Source: Candidatus Iainarchaeum sp.
GTDB lineage: Archaea; B1Sed10-29; WALL01; JAGHAM01
Assembly (NCBI GenBank): GCA_021161465.1
Contig: JAGHAM010000014.1
Coordinates: 1 to 7,005, forward strand
Length of the DNA: 7,005 nucleotides
Reading direction: 5' to 3'
Shown here: positions 5,303-7,005 of the stretch, one piece after another
Layout: every line of letters begins with the position of its first letter
How positions within the stretch are numbered: the first letter of the stretch is position 1
Program-made: the position numbers and the translations under genes
Notes under the pieces: generated by a model
The model's database searches: none
What the model was told of the DNA's origin: nothing
The model's input: only the letters and a program-made list of their open reading frames with translations

Positions 5303-6324
5303 CTTCCCACCCCAATGTTCAAAGCCTTATTAGTCTTCTCCATTGATTTCTTCTTGTCAGTTTCTATTCCGCCCAAAGCCCTTATGCAATCTATGTTTTC
5401 TGGAACAACATCGGACTCCTGGTGAACTGCCTGCATATAATAAAGCTCCTTCCCATCATCACTTGTATTCAGACACTCATCCCAAACAGCTATTTCATAC
5501 AGGTCTCCCATATCCCTACCAAGGTCCTTTGCATACTCCATGATTTCAGCGGTCGTTTTAAACCCGTCCTTGACACGCAAAACTCTTACACGGGGGTTAG
5601 CCCTAAATGCATCAATTACCTGTTCTCTGTCTAACTTATTCTTCAGCTCAACCATTATAGCATGCGAGTGCATGAGTGTGGTTGGAACAACAAAAGCAAT
5701 GCTCATTATATCAATGCTAGGTATCACTGTCTTTAAGTCTGGTCCATGATGAGATGGCATTTCAGGAGTTGGTTTTATTGCATTTATTGGACCTTTTCCA
5801 GATTGTGCAGGGTCTGCAGCCCTTCGCACAAGAACAACCCGAATTTTGCCTGTATCAGAAAGCTCCCTGATAGTGCTGATAGTCCTTGCCAAGCCAGTAG
5901 TGTTGCAGGAAACAACTCTCACACTATTCTTGCCTATGGCGTCCTCATAGTTAGCTTGGGCATTGAATGAAACATCCGCAGTGCTTGCCTTCTCTCCGCC
6001 TTGAAAAATCATCTTCAGGCCGTACTTTTCATACAACGCCTTGTTCTCAACGCCCATCTTGCTTGGAGCGCCATCAACAACCAGGTCTATCTCACTCAAA
6101 AGGTCGTCCAAAGAGCCAGCAAGCTCCATACCCACTTCCTTAAAAAGTTTTTCGTTCCCAGGGACTGAACAATAAATAGGAATTCCCTTGTTCACAGCGT
6201 CAAAAGCCTTGAAATCAGGCTTGGTTTTAGCGACGCCAACCAGCTTCATGTCGTCCTGCTTCAGGACAGCATGAGCCACTCTTCTACCGATTGTACCATA
6301 ACCATTTATCCCTACCTTTAACAA
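5299..6324 (-). CDS. gap: Archaeal (type II) glyceraldehyde-3-phosphate dehydrogenase
   Basis: This phosphorylating dehydrogenase interconverts glyceraldehyde-3-phosphate and 1,3-bisphosphoglycerate. At 341 residues it has the usual archaeal length. The Rossmann motif is VGINGYGTIGRR (4-15), and KTKPD (33-37) lies in the coenzyme region, where archaeal enzymes often accept NADP. The catalytic cysteine is in VVSCNTTGL (C140), followed by the phosphate-binding VRRAADP (166-172), SHHGPD (191-196) and H219/H221 in LMHSHA. The start is TTG at 6324: an in-frame TAA lies directly upstream, the protein begins at its first strand, and GGGGGG (6336-6331) sits 6 nt before it. It is the first gene of a gap-pgk operon with a 4-base ATGA overlap, so both enzymes are made together. 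In many archaea this pair works mostly in gluconeogenesis; direction here is an inference. Confidence 0.97.
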   Translation of the reverse strand: MLKVGINGYGTIGRRVAHAVLKQDDMKLVGVAKTKPDFKAFDAVNKGIPIYCSVPGNEKLFKEVGMELAGSLDDLLSEIDLVVDGAPSKMGVENKALYEKYGLKMIFQGGEKASTADVSFNAQANYEDAIGKNSVRVVSCNTTGLARTISTIRELSDTGKIRVVLVRRAADPAQSGKGPINAIKPTPEMPSHHGPDLKTVIPSIDIMSIAFVVPTTLMHSHAIMVELKNKLDREQVIDAFRANPRVRVLRVKDGFKTTAEIMEYAKDLGRDMGDLYEIAVWDECLNTSDDGKELYYMQAVHQESDVVPENIDCIRALGGIETDKKKSMEKTNKALNIGVGR

Positions 6325-6330
6325 TTAAAT

Positions 6331-6336
6331 CCCCCC
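6331..6336 (-). promoter_or_regulatory. All-G ribosome-binding site of gap
   Basis: On the minus strand GGGGGG lies 6 nt before a TTG start codon, mirroring the element in front of gdhA. It is the main support for TTG as the initiation codon. Confidence 0.55.
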
Positions 6337-6377
6337 AAGATTTGCATAGATAGCAATTGTTGTTATGGATTATGGGT

Positions 6378-6386
6378 ATTATAAAT
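6378..6386 (-). promoter_or_regulatory. TATA box of the gap-pgk operon
   Basis: On the minus strand this reads ATTTATAAT. A start about 25 nt downstream would be near 6355, giving a leader of about 30 nt that contains the G6 ribosome-binding site. The divergent spacer 6325-6509 shows no other feature apart from the promoters. Confidence 0.6.
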
Positions 6387-6479
6387 GTTTATCTTTTAGA
6401 GTGAGATTATTGCAAACAACTAAAGGCAAAAGCGTGTGTAGTCATCCACGACCAATTGCTGATCCAGATTACAAGTTCC

Positions 6480-6489
6480 TTTATTAAAT
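6480..6489 (+). promoter_or_regulatory. TATA box for the 144-residue protein gene
   Basis: TTTATTAAAT is centred about 25 nt before the ATG at 6510, which predicts a leaderless or nearly leaderless transcript. A weak GTGAT at 6496-6500 could act as a ribosome-binding site only if transcription starts earlier. Confidence 0.45.
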
Positions 6490-6509
6490 AAGATTGTGAT
6501 AAATTAATC

Positions 6510-6944
6510 ATGGGTGAAAGAGTTCCAAAGGAAGAATTCAACCCAAAGAAGAGGTTAAGAAGGGTACTAGGGAATAAAAAAACAATCACTATCGAGAAAC
6601 TCGCCGGTCTCCTACATAGGGATTCCTTTGGGGAGCACACAGGTAAAATAGTATTATCAGGAACCCAAACAGAACCCGTGGATAGAACCATTTATAAATT
6701 TATATATAAAGATGAGGATGAAAACATAACTGATATTTCCATACAGGAAGGTATTAACGCTTTAGATAAATTAAGTAGAAAGCACGAGGCGTGGGTAAAC
6801 AAAATAAAGGATAAAACACCTGGGTCAAAGATACCACCCCCTCCAAAAGATCTTCATAGCATAGAATTGGATTCATCTGAACTTATAAAACGAGTTTTAA
6901 TTGTGAGACATCTAAAACCTGGTGAATATGGTTCTATGAGGTAG
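6510..6944 (+). CDS. Unrecognised 144-residue basic protein
   Basis: No family is recognised. The N-terminus is strongly basic (KEEFNPKKRLRRVLGNKK, residues 8-24) and could touch nucleic acid or membrane. A predicted mixed region follows (TITIEKLAGLL, TIYKFIYKDED), then a helix around 78-102. A proline run, KIPPPPKD (107-114), acts as a linker before a last short segment ending KRVLIVRHLKPGEYGSMR. No signal peptide, membrane segment, metal-binding cysteines or Walker motif is visible; the protein has no cysteine at all. In-frame TAA at 6489-6491 precedes the ATG, so the start is well bounded, and a TATA box lies at the right distance. It is divergent from gap and may form its own unit. The coding call rests on length, promoter placement and plausible composition; it could be lineage-restricted. 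Confidence 0.7.
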   Translation: MGERVPKEEFNPKKRLRRVLGNKKTITIEKLAGLLHRDSFGEHTGKIVLSGTQTEPVDRTIYKFIYKDEDENITDISIQEGINALDKLSRKHEAWVNKIKDKTPGSKIPPPPKDLHSIELDSSELIKRVLIVRHLKPGEYGSMR

Positions 6945-6967
6945 TCAAAAGTATTAAGAAGGAGGGG

Positions 6968-6989
6968 GCGATTACCAAGAGGCAATCGC
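6968..6989 (+). other. Stem-loop after a strong Shine-Dalgarno-like stretch at the window edge
   Basis: GCGATT (6968-6973) pairs with AATCGC (6984-6989). After one A-C mismatch, CC (6975-6976) pairs with GG (6981-6982) around an AAGA loop. Just upstream, AAGGAGGGGG (6959-6968) is an excellent ribosome-binding match, yet no ATG, GTG or TTG follows at a usable distance. It may be the leader of a gene or a structured RNA that continues beyond 7005. Confidence 0.35.
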
Positions 6990-7005
6990 GGTTTAGGGGC
7001 TTATC

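Noticed and set aside
4220-5333. Several plus-strand open frames inside pgk
   Set aside because: They are antisense reflections of the pgk codons and mutually overlapping, with no recognisable domain or start signal.
5746-5752. ATGATGA resembling a C box of a C/D guide RNA
   Set aside because: It lies inside the gap coding sequence, and no D box (CTGA) or terminal pairing was found at a fitting distance.
5343-5970. Plus-strand open frames inside gap
   Set aside because: They are antisense to a complete GAPDH with all catalytic motifs and show no independent coding sign.
6407-6691. Minus-strand open frame across the start of the 144-residue gene
   Set aside because: It would run across the TATA box of the plus-strand gene, has no promoter of its own and resembles no family.

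Overview
The window looks like a piece of an archaeal chromosome. The glyceraldehyde-3-phosphate dehydrogenase is the archaeal (type II) form with its catalytic Cys at residue 140. The phosphoglycerate kinase has archaeal-style motifs. Most transcription units are preceded by TATA boxes about 25 nt before the expected start. Ribosome-binding sites of the GGAGG/GGTGAT kind are mixed with probable leaderless starts. The tRNA gene does not encode its CCA end. I cannot name the lineage from this sequence. Nothing here is clearly mobile: no insertion sequence, integrase, CRISPR array or rRNA was seen.

Layout, left to right. (1) Bases 2-684, + strand: the end of a membrane-protein gene, followed 2 nt later by a two-CBS-domain protein. 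(2) Bases 763-845, +: a tRNA-Cys(GCA) gene with its own TATA box and a 12-nt insertion in the T-loop. (3) Bases 985-1278, +: a 97-residue unknown protein with an acidic C-terminal region ending in GLSLFD, which resembles the tail of ribosomal P-stalk proteins. (4) Bases 1279-1384: a convergent gap holding three small perfect inverted repeats. (5) Bases 1385-2623, -: glutamate dehydrogenase. (6) Divergent from it, bases 2723-4028, +: a ribonuclease HI gene and a tightly linked thioredoxin-reductase-like flavoprotein that lacks the redox CxxC. (7) Bases 4070-6324, -: a gap-pgk operon joined by an ATGA overlap, with gap first. (8) Divergent from gap, bases 6510-6944, +: an unrecognised 144-residue protein. 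(9) At the right edge: a strong Shine-Dalgarno-like stretch and a stem-loop whose owner lies outside the window.

How the genes work together. GAPDH and PGK share the unstable intermediate 1,3-bisphosphoglycerate and link triose phosphate to 3-phosphoglycerate; in many archaea this pair runs mainly in the gluconeogenic direction. Glutamate dehydrogenase links 2-oxoglutarate and ammonia to glutamate. Together they suggest central carbon and nitrogen housekeeping. The parts that deserve a second look are the aberrant tRNA-Cys, the small protein with a stalk-like tail, and the RNase HI/flavoprotein pair.
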